From the NCBI GenBank assembly GCA_032207245.1, contig CM063502.1, positions 72,831,616 through 72,895,615 of the forward strand: a DNA stretch of 64,000 nucleotides, read 5' to 3'. Origin of the DNA: Pardosa pseudoannulata. Taxonomy: Eukaryota; Arthropoda; Arachnida; Araneae; Lycosidae. The notes beneath the pieces were generated by a model. The model saw nothing but the letters and a program-made list of their open reading frames with translations. It did no database searches and was not told the DNA's origin. Below are positions 13,023 through 26,125 of the stretch, one piece after another; position 1 is the stretch's first letter, and every line of letters starts with the position of its first letter. Both the position numbers and the translations under genes were made by a program.

Positions 13023-13913
13023 GAATTAACTTTTAGGAACATATATATGTTTTCTTTTAAATATCAAAAAGAAGAATTAGGTTCTGCTATATAAACAATT
13101 TTTTGTGTGAAAGTCTGCGAGAAAGAGGAAATCAGTTTAATTAGAGAATGTAATCAGTTTAATTACAGCAAGTAAATACTGAAGAACTTCTACCGAAGTA
13201 TAATGACTATTACAAGCATTAAATACGTCCACAGCGATATTTTTACACCTAAAATGGACTTAATATATGTTTACCTATTTTTTAAACAATTTAAGAAAAA
13301 CTTTAATTAAATCCATAGAATGGGATTACATCTTGTCTATTTTACAATTACGGTGTTGTTTTCTACCTAATTCAGCTTCAAAAAACGCTGGATTTAGCGA
13401 ACGAACATATGTTAAAAAAAGTTACATTCTATTAAGAACCGAAATACATTTAAAATTTATTATTTAGTACACTGTTTTTTGTGTCGTCGAATTAACTTTC
13501 ATATAAACAGATGAACATTTGCTTCTAAATGTCAAAAAGAAGATTTAGGTTCTGCTATAAAGTCAATAATTTTTTACGTGAAAATCTGTGAGAAAAAGGA
13601 AATCAGTTTAATTACAGAAAGTGAATACTGAAGAAATTCCACAGAAGTATAATGACTATTACAAGCATTAAATCCGTCCACAACGGTATTTTTACACCTA
13701 AAATGGGTTTAATATATGTTTACTTAATTTTTAAACAATTTAAGAAAACTTTAATTAAATCCATAGAATGGGATTACATCTTGTCTATTTTACAGTTACG
13801 GTGTTGTCTTCTAACTAATTCAGTTTCAAAAAACGGGATTTAGAAAACAAACATATGATAAAAAAAGTTACATTCTATTAAGAACCGAAATACGTTTAAA
13901 ATTTATTGTTTAG
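13023..13913. repeat. Two-copy tandem duplication, period about 466 bp
   Basis: Copy 1 is 13023-13488 and copy 2 is 13489-13913. Both start gaattaact and end taagaaccgaaatac(a/g)tttaaaa...tta. Shared blocks include 'tataatgactattacaagca', 'ttacacctaaaatgg', 'tccatagaatgggattacat' and 'cttgtctattttaca'. An extra 'atcagtttaatta' repeat sits in copy 1. The open frames in the two copies correspond to each other but match no protein I recognise. Confidence 0.92.
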
Positions 13914-14302
13914 AAGAGTATGTCACCTCTTTATCTCTGGCAGGAAAATTAATGTTATTCCTGCGTTTCAACAGAAAGGAATGTCTCTTTTAATCTATTA
14001 TATGAGAATTCTCCCCTTACATGGCGTTTATGTTTCGAATAGTTGTGTTATAATTTTTTATGCCCCACTTCAATAGAAAAATAAAAAGTTACAAGAAGAA
14101 TAAATAGTGTTTATGGCTGTATAAATAAAATACTTCAGTATGTTAAAATCATGAAATGAAATAAAATAAGTCAGCAAAAATGCTTAACCTAATTCTTAAG
14201 TGGAAAGAAGAAATTTTATTTAGAATATCCAATAAATTAGATGTTGTTCTATATAAAACTCGTTCAACATATGCTATTATAAATTTTAAATTATAACATT
14301 AA

Positions 14303-14953
14303 CCCCTTAACGTGCATGCTTGAGTTAACTCGAGTGCTCTAAACAGACGAAACTGTGCACACTCGAGATAATTCGAGCGGAGTTGTACTTTATGTTGCTA
14401 TAATCTTTCAAATTCGAATGCAATCGAGAATTGAAAATAACAATAGTAAAGCAAAGCAAAAACTATCCTTTTATTGATATTTATCATTTACATGGGATTG
14501 TAAGCTATAACTCTTACTTATTCAAGTATAAAATATATTCTTTTTCTACTTATCACTTAAGACTTATCTCTTCCTTGTTTATACCTCTACCTTAATATTT
14601 CTACCTTGTTTCGAAATATATCACTCAAATGAAGATTTTGATTAATTTTGTAAATACTGGTATTGATATTATTTATGTCTTAAAAGTATAAATAAGTATT
14701 TTTACTGGTAATAATGTTTATTCTGAAATGGGAATTCGAAAAGAAAGATAAAAAAAAAGTCGATGTGCATGTAATATTACAATATTCTACTATTTTCTGC
14801 AATGTTATCAAAATCCAAAAATGCAATAAAAATTTTGATTATTTTTGTATTTTTGTAATTTTCTTGGCAAGACAACGTTCTAAATTGTGTTTTTTACATT
14901 AAAAAATTGATTTTTTTGGTCGGCCTATTTCAAAAAAGCTGTACAGTAAGGGG
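14303..14953. mobile_element. piggyBac-like non-autonomous element (TTAA-flanked)
   Basis: Flanked by TTAA at 14299-14302 and 14954-14957. Termini are CCCCTTAACGTG on the left and, read inward from the right, CCCCTTACTGTACAG: short imperfect inverted repeats. Subterminal DNA near the left end has several CTCGAG/CTCGAR motifs (14328-14380). The 651-bp interior holds no transposase. The TTAA duplication and end-matching C4TTA support a piggyBac-type MITE; the short TIR keeps confidence moderate. Confidence 0.65.
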
Positions 14954-14957
14954 TTAA

Positions 14958-16245
14958 TTGTCTTTTTGCTTTCAAACCTTCCAACAATAAAACTGTAGTA
15001 GTATATCCATCCTTCTTAAATGCATCCCTGAGAATGCTCAGTAATACATAAACATATAATTTTACTCATTAATCATATGTAAAGCAAGTTGAGAATATTT
15101 ACATTATCCTGTTAAAATTTAACCATCCAGCCTATTTTTGTTTCTTATAAAGCATAATAATAAATTTTCTTTCTTCTAGCAGTTATTAGGTTATTTTAGT
15201 TACTCTAATTATTTACGAAAGTCTTTTCAAAGTACCTAATGCGTAAGAATAAAAAGTAAATTGAAGTGTCATATTAATAGGAATTGAGATGCATTAAATG
15301 TCATTTAAACCCTTTTCTTACAAAAGAAGAATGAACTTTTATTTATTAATGACATATCCACTAACTTGATAAATTAGTCAGTTCCTAAAATGTTGGGTGA
15401 AAAAGTCAAACCATTTCAGTTATTATTTTCGTTAATAGATTTTTCCTCTTCTTCCCATATGTTACTAATGAATTTTCTATAATACTTATTTTTTTATACA
15501 CAAAATTTATTTTTCAATTTCCACATTTCTCATAAAATGTTTTAAAGAATTAGTGAAGCGAAATTAATGACAGTTTAATACATCAAAACCAACATAAAAT
15601 TAAAAATATTGAAAAAAATCAAGAAAAACTCTAGGATATTAAATTTTATTTTTTATATACCATCCGTAAAAGAAAATACTGTAAAAAACGTATATAATTA
15701 GTTATATGCGATTCTAGCAATTATCACTCTACTAGTTCAGTTATATTACTGTTAATTAACTTATGACTAATTATGTATACCTCGTATACCTAACATGATT
15801 ATTTATTAACAGAAAAGAGCACCATTTGTTTACAAAACTTCTTATTTCTAGCTGTTTTCGTCTGTGAATAAGCCGTAAGTCTTCTGTAACAACTTAAAGA
15901 CATTTACAAAGCTTTTCGCTAAAATCAATCCCACTCAAACATATATCTAAATTATCTTTATTATGCTTTCCTGCAAATTTTCAAATTCATGGCATATTTT
16001 ATTTTATTTTCAGTGTACATATATATAAATTAGCTATATATTTAACAAGGTAATTAGTTTTACATGGAATATTATTTGACAGTAATGTTTGAATTTAATA
16101 GTTATTGGTCCTTGGTTCCAAAATAATGAGTCATTTGAACATATACGTTTTCATTAAGAAAGCTGTAAAGCAAATCTAATGAATCCAATTGAATAACGAA
16201 TATAGAATTATAAAAATTATTCATAAATATGATAATTTTTTAATA
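14958..16245. other. AT-rich DNA, nothing recognised
   Basis: No supported gene or repeat. Confidence 0.45.
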
Positions 16246-16256
16246 TTATATATATA

Positions 16257-16291
<35 letters not shown>

Positions 16292-16420
16292 CATATATAT
16301 TTGTATACATATACCTATATATATATAAACATATACATATATATACATATTTGTATATTTAATACATATATATATGTGTGTGTGTGTGTGTATATTATAT
16401 ATATATATTTACACATAAAT
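16246..16420. repeat. Degenerate (TA)n/(TG)n microsatellite cluster
   Basis: Several tata runs, interrupted by tatac units and a (tg)n run at about 16374-16392. Confidence 0.9.
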
Positions 16421-18621
16421 ATACTTGGAAAACAAAAACTTTCTACTCCTCCACAATGTGAACTAGTTGAAAGTTTTAGTCTTTGGAGATTTACAAAAAT
16501 ATCGTAACCTATCTTCTGTTATCTTCAACGACAGATTGGAGATGCAAGTCTACAGAAAAAGAATGATTTCTTATGTGTATAGTTTACAGCACTGCTGGCT
16601 TGCTAATTGTATTGTACATCAGCTTGAACATTACAAATTCCAACAATTGGTGAGACACACAAAGCCAAAAATATCAAAGCTGATTCTAAACGTCATCCGT
16701 TTGTTACCTTTCTGCTTGTTGATACACACTCACATACATATATACTATGTCATGATATTGTAATCAAATTAACTTATTTTAATTATAATTTTCTTGTTTA
16801 ATAAATTTTGACTCTTATATACAGTAAAAGACAATCTTTTCAATTCCTTGATGAAATTCGCATACTCTTATCAGTTTAGAATAACCCTCTTTTGGAGGTT
16901 GCAAACCATATTTCTCTGAAATCCACATTCTTTATTTAACCATCTTACTTAAAATCCGACATGTCTGATTATATCGCTAGCATCCCTACGTGACTTCTCT
17001 TAACCTTTCTCATTCGCGCATTCACGTCCCTTCTTTAAAAAAAAATTTTTTTTTGGTGTTTTGTAGCAGACAACTCAAATTTTAGTAATGAATAATTATC
17101 AAAATGGCTTTAACACTCTTCGACGTTAAATTACATTGGAGTAAAAGTGACAAATTTCAGTATTATACAAGCACACACGCACACATACACATACACACAC
17201 GTACACACACATATATATGTATTATATTCTTAGCTATGTAAAGTAAAATTTAAGTAAAAAAATTAAATAAAAGGATTATTTTGACAGCACGTTTTTTAGG
17301 ATAAAGAATCATGGCAACGTTGTTATCTTTTCTTTTTTATAGGGTGATATTTATTTACAATCGTTAAACAGTTCACGAGGAGTTATACTTCCAGAATAAA
17401 TATGGAATCCATACATGCTTCAAATATATACTATAAAAATATATTCAGAATTTAATACGAGGCAAATTTTTTTGGCGAAGAAAAATATTTCAGAAATACT
17501 TCTAAATTTAGCTACAGTAATTAATCATAGTTACCTGTATGAAAAGAAATAAAATAATTTTTTAGATAAAATGCGTGGGAAGACTTTGAAACAAAATGCT
17601 TTAAACTTTTATATAATCTCTAATTACGGCTTACATAAATCCTTATATACTGCATACTACTAAGAAGGATCAAATAACGGATAAAAAGAAGCTGATTATT
17701 GTAAAGGATTAAACTTTGTCGAAGGATTTTAAAATTTCTTGTAAATAATAAATACCAATAAAATTTAACACTTAAATTCTATTCTGTATTTTGTTTTTAT
17801 TTTTATATAAAAGCTTCTTAACATTAGCGCATTTATTACATCGCAATTTCAAATCTGATTGTATTAGGAAGGAACATGTTAATTTTTTGAGCTTAATAAT
17901 GGAACCCTCTTACTAGTTTAAAGTATACACAATGAAAATTATATTAAAACAGCATGAAATGGAATATAAACTAATAGTGACAAGAGGGAAAATTGGAAAA
18001 CTTATTTGTTATTAATGTCCTAAGAGATTAAACTGTCTGTCTAGCCAATTATTGTGCCAACATATTTTTAAATATACAAATGCTTTATATTCAAAAAGAA
18101 AAGATCTTTTTACTCATGTATTTTATTTTAATACCGTATAATGTATCAGCGCTTGTACATTAAAAAAGATGCTACCGTTTGCAGCAATTGATTTAAACGG
18201 TTGACTTATTTAATTATGTACAAATACGTAGTACAGTTTGTTATGAGATGCTTTTGTTATTTATGTATTCTTTTAGGAGAAAACATTTCACATAAATATA
18301 GTAAAATACTATTCTAGAAAGGTAATATTGATTAAAAATCTCTATTTCTCTGACTACTCTCCTCTACTTGGTATCTCCTCTTTTTGACATATTTTCCTTT
18401 GTTTTTAAGAGTCTCATCTTGTTAGTGTGTGGCTGATAGATAATGTATGTTCACTTGGTTGGTACAATGTTTCAATAGAATGCCTATTCCTGTCTTGGTT
18501 ATTATAAATGTTCCTTTTTCGCATGAGTTTAACACGTTTGTCTATGGGTTTTACAACTATACCTTGATCTTTTTGCTCTATCAGAAGATATCTCGCTGAC
18601 ATTCCCACTATCAGTCTCTAT
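16421..18621. other. AT-rich intergenic DNA
   Basis: 16430-16760 is less AT-rich and partly open on + but matches nothing known to me. A short (AC)n run lies at 17171-17210. 18414-18608 is open on - next to the LTR; no family motif is visible. Confidence 0.45.
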
Positions 18622-19104
18622 TGTAGCGTACTCAACTCTAAATGAGCTGGAATAAGGATAGCGGAGACTTACTTACAAAATAAAGATCTTTATTAGAAAC
18701 ACAAAATGCTAAAGTTAGGATGAAAACACAGATGAAAACAATGTTATCTACAGTGAAATTATGATCGTTACAGGAATCAACGTCCTAATCAACGTCACTG
18801 CTCCAAATCTCAAGTTCGGAGTAAAAATAAGGGGAGAGGACACTCTTAGTCACTTTCCCAACGTTATTAGCCGATGAGTTCACAGGAGACTCGATCTGTC
18901 AAAAAATCACCCTGGATCATGAACTCCGGTCTTTTTATACCGTAGTCTTCCCCAAAATTTCCATCTCAGCTGATCAGACACCTGGTTGATGACGTCAGGA
19001 GGAACCGCTTTGTTGAACTACTAGCCGGACAGGGGTAAGCCAGATTCCAGGGAATTCATGGGAGTTCTCAGCAGTCGAGAGCAATCTCGACTATCTATAA
19101 GACA
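18622..19104 (-). mobile_element. Probable solo LTR of an LTR retrotransposon
   Basis: Read on the - strand, it begins TGTCTTATAG and ends ...GCTACA (TG...CA). It has a CRE-like TGACGTCATC, a TATA box in GTATAAAAAG (about 18936-18945) and, further on, AATAAAGATC with TTTGTAAGTAAG at the expected poly(A)/U5 position (18676-18695). GC content is clearly above the surroundings. This order of promoter then poly(A) signal in about 480 bp is what an LTR shows. A convincing target duplication is missing (tctat versus tcatt), and no gag or pol was found alongside. A palindrome, agacatc...gatgtct, straddles the right edge (19100-19120). Confidence 0.6.
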
Positions 19105-20807
19105 TCATTAATCGATGTCTCTGGACAAACCTTTGGATAATAAGGGAGGAAAATAGTGCTGTTTCCATTACAACATGGAGGATTTCTGTCATATGAGACT
19201 TTTTCTTCTGGATGCCATTGAAACTGACACTGGAAACACTTCACCAGCATTCTAATGAATTTCTCAGACGGGATGATTGAGATCGTCATTGGTGTTAACA
19301 ATCGTCTATTCAGCATCCTATTCTGAGCGAAACAACGTCCTGTCACAAGGTAAAGATGAGCTCAGTTCAAGTGTACACAAAAGACGCGTTCACTATTTCT
19401 ACCATATGCCGTTTTTTCTCTCGGTAGTTGATAAGTCTGTAATTGGGAATTTATTGTAACTAGAATCTGTAACACTATCGTTTATTTCTTAAGTAATATG
19501 AACACATTTTATCCTTTTCTTTTATGACCCTTATGGTTCGTCTTTTACATTTCCTACTTTTTCTTTTCGTTGTTTACTTTTAATACTTTCAATCGTCAAC
19601 TTTTTTATCATAATCATCTATTGATGCGAAAACTTAAAATTCAAGAATCCTGCTTTCTCCTTTCAGTGTACGTATTTTGTGATGAAAACACATTATTTGA
19701 GCGAACAGTCACTTCAGTTATTTACCTGTTTTAATAATCCTGCTTAATTTGTGGATGATTGTTTTTCTCAAGGGTTTGAATGTTTTATTAAAACACTCTT
19801 CTTCTTTTCCTGAAAGATAATAGGCCAGCTCTTTCATACTGATGTGTGACTTAGGCTTCTTTAAATGACCAACATGGAAAGCAAAACATGTTTTATCTTT
19901 TCTCCTTACTTATTTCATATTTTTGATATGACTGTCTTACACTGGTCTAACATATTATTTTCTTAGTTTAAATTTATGTAATAGAATATTATTATTCATA
20001 CATTATTATTCCTAAACTAAGGTTGTAACATTTCTTTTTTATTACTTTAATTTTCTTTTATTCAGATATGCATTTGATGTAATGCAAAACTCTAGACGTC
20101 TGCGAATTTTTTCTCATTTTGATATTTTATAGTGGGAATAAGTTGTTTTTAATTCATGTTTTCTGCAAAGACTCCATCTATAATTCAATTTGAAGCACAG
20201 TCAGTTAGATATGATTCATGCAATTACCACATGTTTAGTTTTAGAATATCATAAAAACAAGTCAAAGAGTAATTAATCTAACATTAATATATAATTTGTT
20301 ATGCCTTGTTGAATTGAACTTAGCCTCCCATATGGCGTACTGGTACCACTTCTCCCTGGTTTATGCCCTTCATTTTTAATGGATTTACGGCTTCGCAGTA
20401 AAAATGAAAAAGTTAAGTATTTTCAGTGCTTGATTTCAGAATTTGACTAAATGATTACTATAAAAATAACTCTTCATAATCTTTTTTAAGCAGTATGTTT
20501 GAAGCAAAATAAAAATTAGACAAAAATATAATTTGCTGTTGTAATATAAAATTGTTAATGAGGCACCTATTTATGCTCGTTGTGAACTCGTAGTTTCGTG
20601 AAAAAATATAAGTATATATAAAGGTCATCAATTATGATTGTTCTTCAAATAATGTAATTCATGACATTATTTTCTATGTTAATTTGAAAGCATTTTGTAA
20701 TAGAAGGTGTATTGTTAATTTTAACGTTCAAATATGCCCATTTTTACTTGTTAAAAATACAGTCAGTGTACCCTGATAAAATATATGGTTAAACAGCATT
20801 AGATTTA
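19105..20807. other. Intergenic DNA, nothing recognised
   Basis: 19105-19350 is less AT-rich and open on - for about 83 codons adjoining the LTR, without recognisable motifs; it may be internal retroelement sequence. The rest is AT-rich. Confidence 0.4.
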
Positions 20808-21081
20808 TTGTTGTTTCTGCTACTACTTGGCCAAACCATGTACGATTGCGTTATACGCCACTTGCATTAAAGCAAAGGAGTGCGACTTGCACCATTTGGG
20901 GAAGACCCATAGTCTTGGCTGCCACTCCCACAGGTAATGATTGAGGATTTTGAGGACATTTTTACGTCCCCCAATCACCTTTAATGAATACGGTGAATCT
21001 TAGGCCAGGTCAGGCTTCGAATCCACAACCCTCTAGTTACGAGAGCGTTGCCTTTTTGCCGACTGAACTACCACGGTTCAA
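20808..21081 (-). mobile_element. tRNA-derived SINE, family A copy 2
   Basis: On the - strand the element starts TGAACCGTGGTAGTTCAGTCGGCAAA-like (A box, about 21060-21078), followed by a B box with one change (GGATTCGAAGC, near 21011-21021). The body then matches copy 1 (1596-1951): a CCTGACCTGGCCTAAGATTC-like run, a 'gtgattggggg' block, 'ggtcttccc' and the gtt/gct-rich tail. Diverged, with internal deletions relative to copy 1. Confidence 0.72.
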
Positions 21082-21747
21082 AACAAATATATAAAGTAAA
21101 AGGTAAATGTAAACATTCACCCTAAGTGTTTTTGTTAGCTGATTATTACACCAATCAAATTCTAAATTTGATTTCTGAAATGATCGTATAAAAAGAAAAA
21201 CAAATATATTTTTTTCATGTAGTTTCTTTTAGCTCACCTAACTCAATTAACATTTGCACGATAAAATAGCCAACTACAATCATCCCCAGTAGTTGATTTA
21301 AGTTGCTATCTTGCTAGGTTTTTTAAAAGGATTCTGAACACATTGTTCACCACCAATTTTACTGAAAATTTCCCTCATGTCACCGGCTATTCATGTCATG
21401 TCACAATTTGATTCATAATCACTCGGACAATCAGATAAATCATCAGCGTATAATTCATTAAAAGATTCTTCACTACGTTCCGTCATCGTTTTGTTAATTT
21501 TTTTTAATTATTAAATATTTTTACAACAAAAGATTTGACGGGTCTTATAAGTGAGAGAAACAGCTTCTGTTATACTGACCAACATTTGCACTGTATGGTT
21601 GCGAACAGAGAAAACAACAGTGAAGAGGGGAAAAAATGCATCACAAGTTTACTTGTGGCCGGTCAGCAACGTTCGGCCATAAAAACACGAGTTAACTCCC
21701 GACCGGTCAACAATGTGTTAATTGTCTTTTAGAGTTAGAATGGTGAT

Positions 21748-21806
21748 TAGTTTGGTTTGGTTTGGAGTGCTACGGTCTACTTTTTGCAACACGAGGGCTA
21801 AAGAAT
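21748..21806 (-). mobile_element. 5'-truncated SINE, family B (tail only)
   Basis: The + strand run ttggtttggagtgctacggt...gcaacacgagggctaa matches the tail half of the full SINE at 24240-24413 (ttggtttcgagtgctacggtt...gcaacacgagagctaa). The tRNA head is missing, as expected of 5' truncation. Confidence 0.7.
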
Positions 21807-22674
21807 GGCGATAATTTTTAAATATTTAATTGTTGCTGCTATAATTGTTTTAAATATTGTTCAATCTTTTGTTGTATACTAGAATAAGGGATTTAAGGAA
21901 ACAATTGGTATTATTTCGTATTTTCATGTAATAATGTAAAAGTTTATAAGATAAAGATTAATGATTGTTATTTAATACTTGTTACTCAATCCTTTTATTC
22001 GAGCTCAATTTAAAAGAGTCTTATTTCTCGCAGAGAACGGAGTTTGAAATTTTACCAGTTGGAGGATGCCATTTCCTCCTAGTTTAAAACGAAATCCGTG
22101 TATGTAATTAAAAGCATGTTTAAATAGTACAAGAAGAAATAGCATCACCAAATAGCTGTAAAACTTAATACGTATTCCTCATTCTAAGTGAATGAGTTAT
22201 TTGTCTATCAAACTAAGAACAGTAACCGATTTTTAAACAGAAATTCTGTAACGCTGTCCATTTTGAAGAGAAAAGAAATCTTAGCGTACTTAATTTCTAA
22301 ACTTTTTACTAAAATAGCATTTGCACATGCGATAAAATTTAAGAATTTTCAGCTTTGAAATGGTGACTTATTATCTAGTGTAAAAATATTATTGAGGATA
22401 CATTTACAGTTAGACATCCTGGGATTTTATATATATCTTTCACAGAAATAATATCACAAAGAAAATAAAAGAAAGTGTTACTCTGGAATGAGTTTTTATG
22501 AAAGCAATGGATTTTAATATCAACTAAGAACACAATACATGTGTGATGAGGTGATTTAGATCAGTTATATAATTGATTCATTCATACAAGAAGTAAAATG
22601 CTCGGGATCTAAATCTGACATCATCACATCTTTGTAAAAAGACAAATGACCATAAAATTATATTCTACGGATAT
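21807..22674. other. AT-rich DNA, nothing recognised
   Basis: No gene or repeat seen. Confidence 0.45.
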
Positions 22675-23258
22675 TGTTGTCTTGTACGGTGGTCTCGTGT
22701 GGGGTTCTGATCCCAGTCCCAGATTAGAATCCCGTACTTGACTTTAATAAGAATGTACCTTTGTGGAGTTATTTATGTCCGTAAGGGACAGTGCCCAATT
22801 AGAAGGGGTAAGGTTTTCCATGTTAGCGGTCTCAAGAAGGGATTTAAGCAGACCAATTAGATTCTTACAACTATCCCGATTGGATGATAAAAAGGAAGAG
22901 GGAACAAGGATGAAATGAATAAAATAAGAAAAATCTAAAAGTCCGACAGAAGGTGTTCGATAGTCGAGACGAGGAGAAAGTCCGACGGAAGGTGTTCGGA
23001 AGTTCGACAGAAGAGTTTCGGGAGTCGAGCAGACTAGACAAGTCCGATGGAAGGAGTTCGGAAGTCCGAGGGAAGGTGTTCGGTAGTCCAGACGAGGAGA
23101 GAAGTCCGACGGAGCGAGTTCGAGAGTCCAGCCAAGTCCGACTGGAAGTGTTCCTGCATCAAATAGCACGGCAGCCCCCCAAACACTCAGGAGGAAGCCC
23201 CTGACCAGACCGACGAAAGATCCATAGATACCCATCAATCAGCAGTGTTCCGGACACA
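22675..23258 (-). mobile_element. Probable solo LTR with an internal minisatellite
   Basis: Read on -, it runs from TGTGTCCGGAACAC to ...GACAACA (TG...CA), with an ATTAAA poly(A)-like hexamer near 22742-22747. It is the most GC-rich block of the window. 22940-23150 is built of diverged units around agtccgacggaaggtgttcg with a gag(a/c)cgaggag linker, in about 20 and 40-bp periods. The - strand stays open for 164 codons across it, giving repeated RTPSVGL-like peptides, but this looks like a by-product of the repeat. No flanking duplication or pol was found. Confidence 0.5.
22940..23150. repeat. GC-rich minisatellite (about 20/40-bp units)
   Basis: At least six variants of agtccga(c/t)(g/a)gaaggtgttcgg, alternating with 'agtc(g/c)agacgaggagaa'. 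It lies inside the LTR-like block. Confidence 0.85.
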
Positions 23259-23431
23259 CAATTTTAACTCCCCAAAGGTACCCCTTTTACATACATTTTG
23301 AAATTGAGATTAGGTCCTCTCTCTTATATTTACATAATTACTTAAGTATTGAAAAATTATTGTCAGTACTAATTTAGAAGGTGTTGATAAAGCATATTTT
23401 ATGAAAATTAGAATCAGTTTGTGTGTGCATA

Positions 23432-24226
<795 letters not shown>

Positions 24227-24239
24227 GCTACAGTCATTA

Positions 24240-24413
24240 GTTTGGTTTCGAGTGCTACGGTTTACTGTTTAGCAACACGAGAGCTAATGAGACCGGGACC
24301 TACAGCTTAAAGCCGATCCCGAATGGCTACGAACATCCATGCCACAGTGATATTCGAACCCATGAATTAAGGTACCGAAGGCTAGCACCCTAACCAATCG
24401 GCCATCGTTTGAC
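24240..24413 (-). mobile_element. tRNA-derived SINE, family B, full-length with TSD
   Basis: On -, the head reads GATGGCCGATTGGTTAGGGTGCTAGCC (A box) and GGGTTCGAATATC (B box, near 24347-24359), like a tRNA, followed by an unrelated body ending in the tail shared with 21748-21806. Thirteen-base direct repeats, gctacagtcatta (24227-24239) and gctatagtcatta (24414-24426), flank it with one mismatch. Pol III promoter, TSD and a second tail copy make this a secure SINE. Confidence 0.85.
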
Positions 24414-24737
24414 GCTATAGTCATTAAATTTGATAAAAAATGTTATCCCAGTTCCGATGTCTTTACCAAAACGAATTTTCCCAAACTTGATTCATTCTTC
24501 CATTAAAAAGTCTCTAAATAGAATTCACAAAATATTCTTAATTCACGGTGAATATATTGATTTTAATTTACAATAGTTATTGATGAATACTAAAGATTTT
24601 CGAATTCAAAAATGTTATGTGTCACTGATTCGATGTTGCATTAAGATATACCTAAACACAATAACTACCTTGTCAATTGGTTTTTATTTACAAAAATTTT
24701 AATAGCAAAGATTGTTCAAATCTGAATTTTTTCAATA

Positions 24738-24741
24738 TATA

Positions 24742-24824
<83 letters not shown>
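24738..24824. repeat. (AT)n microsatellite
   Basis: Two (at)n runs joined at an aa step near 24783. Confidence 0.97.
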
Positions 24825-24826
<2 letters not shown>

Positions 24827-25930
24827 TATATTACTAGTTTGTTTTTATTTATTTTGATGGGGACAAAAATTAGCGTTTTAACCAGTTCGTGGTTGTTTGA
24901 ATTTTCAATATTCAAGCTTTAGTAGTAATAATAAAGATACAAAATGGTTCATATGTATGTAAATGAATAAGTACACGTAAGTTTAGATGATTGTCTGACT
25001 ATATCATTTTCAACAAACAGCAGAGAATTTATCCAACTGTTGGCTAAACACACATAGCCTAAATAAAAACCACTGCGAACGGCTATATTAAAACATGTTT
25101 GTAATGGCAGTTTCAACCCATTATGCCAACTAATTGGGAAGCAATTTTCCGTTTAAACAGAGATTAATCGTGGTTAGTCGTTAAACGACTTTGGTGAGAC
25201 CGGCTCTAAATTTATCAATTTATTGCATAATAAATAGGTAAAAATAACAGTTTTTTCTAGCATGAAAGCTAGAATGCTATTTCTAGCTAGTTTTAAATTT
25301 AATCATCGATTATTTTTTGTTGCAATGAAAATTTTATCACCGGTATTAACAACAAATTCTATCTACCTCCAGGTTGTAGTGGAAACGATAGTTTCATTAA
25401 TTTACTTCCATTAATTACTGTGGCAAAAAAATTAGGAAGACCTTAACGATAATTTAGACTTACCTAAGAAAATTTTGAATTATCTTTCTAAATTAATTCA
25501 ATGTAATTCTCAACTGCATTCACAGTATCGGGAAACATTAGAGGAGTATGAATATAAGCAAATTATTGAGCGTGTACCAGATAATTTTTAGCCAAAAATA
25601 GCTTTTTTTTTGCTTGCCTAATAGGGTACTTTACAATTCTGTAAAATTAAAACTTTACTGATCCTGTCATATGACGGGCAATATGCTAGTAGTATAAGAA
25701 TCTTCATTTGAGAATTTTTACACATGGGACATTTAAGTTCTTATAAAATGTGTTTAGAACCTTCGAACGTTTATGGCTTGAAAGTTAACTGTTTCGGGCA
25801 AACTAATGGAAGATTGTAACAGCTGACGTGCTGTCAAGGACTTTTAAGAATAGAAATCAAACACAGATGTTGCTATTTTATTCGGTGTTAATCATTCCAT
25901 AGTTTCCTCATTATGGATATAATTACTATA
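24825..25930. other. AT-rich DNA, nothing recognised
   Basis: 25370-25580 is slightly less AT-rich with no lasting open frame. Confidence 0.45.
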
Positions 25931-26125
25931 AAGCCGTTAAACGAGGGTGAAATAATAAGGAATATGCCTTTTGTTTCGGAGATCACAGGCTCTAATCCCA
26001 CTGCTGGCTTCGGTATTCGTAACCTTACGGAATCCTATACCAAAATACCTTTTAAAGAGATGTTTGTATACTTGTAGCTGGTGGTTTAACTATTACTACC
26101 CCCCTTCTCCGTAAGATACATATAA
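25931..26125 (+). mobile_element. Possible degenerate tRNA-derived SINE
   Basis: A B-box-like caggctctaatccca (25986-26000) lies about 45 bases after a weak A-box-like stretch (cgttaaacgagggtga). It is followed by a less AT-rich body to about 26125. No second copy or TSD was found. Confidence 0.35.

Noticed and set aside
16289..16763. Overlapping + strand frames of 72 and 98 codons
   Set aside because: The first is microsatellite; the second ends in an HTHIHI repeat and has no recognisable motif.
19095..19346. 83-codon - strand frame with CFQCQFQWHPEE next to the LTR
   Set aside because: It has two Cys pairs, but the spacing fits no zinc knuckle; no further retroviral-type motifs seen.
22744..23238. 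164-codon open frame on the - strand
   Set aside because: It follows a GC-rich tandem repeat inside an LTR-like block; low complexity, no domain.
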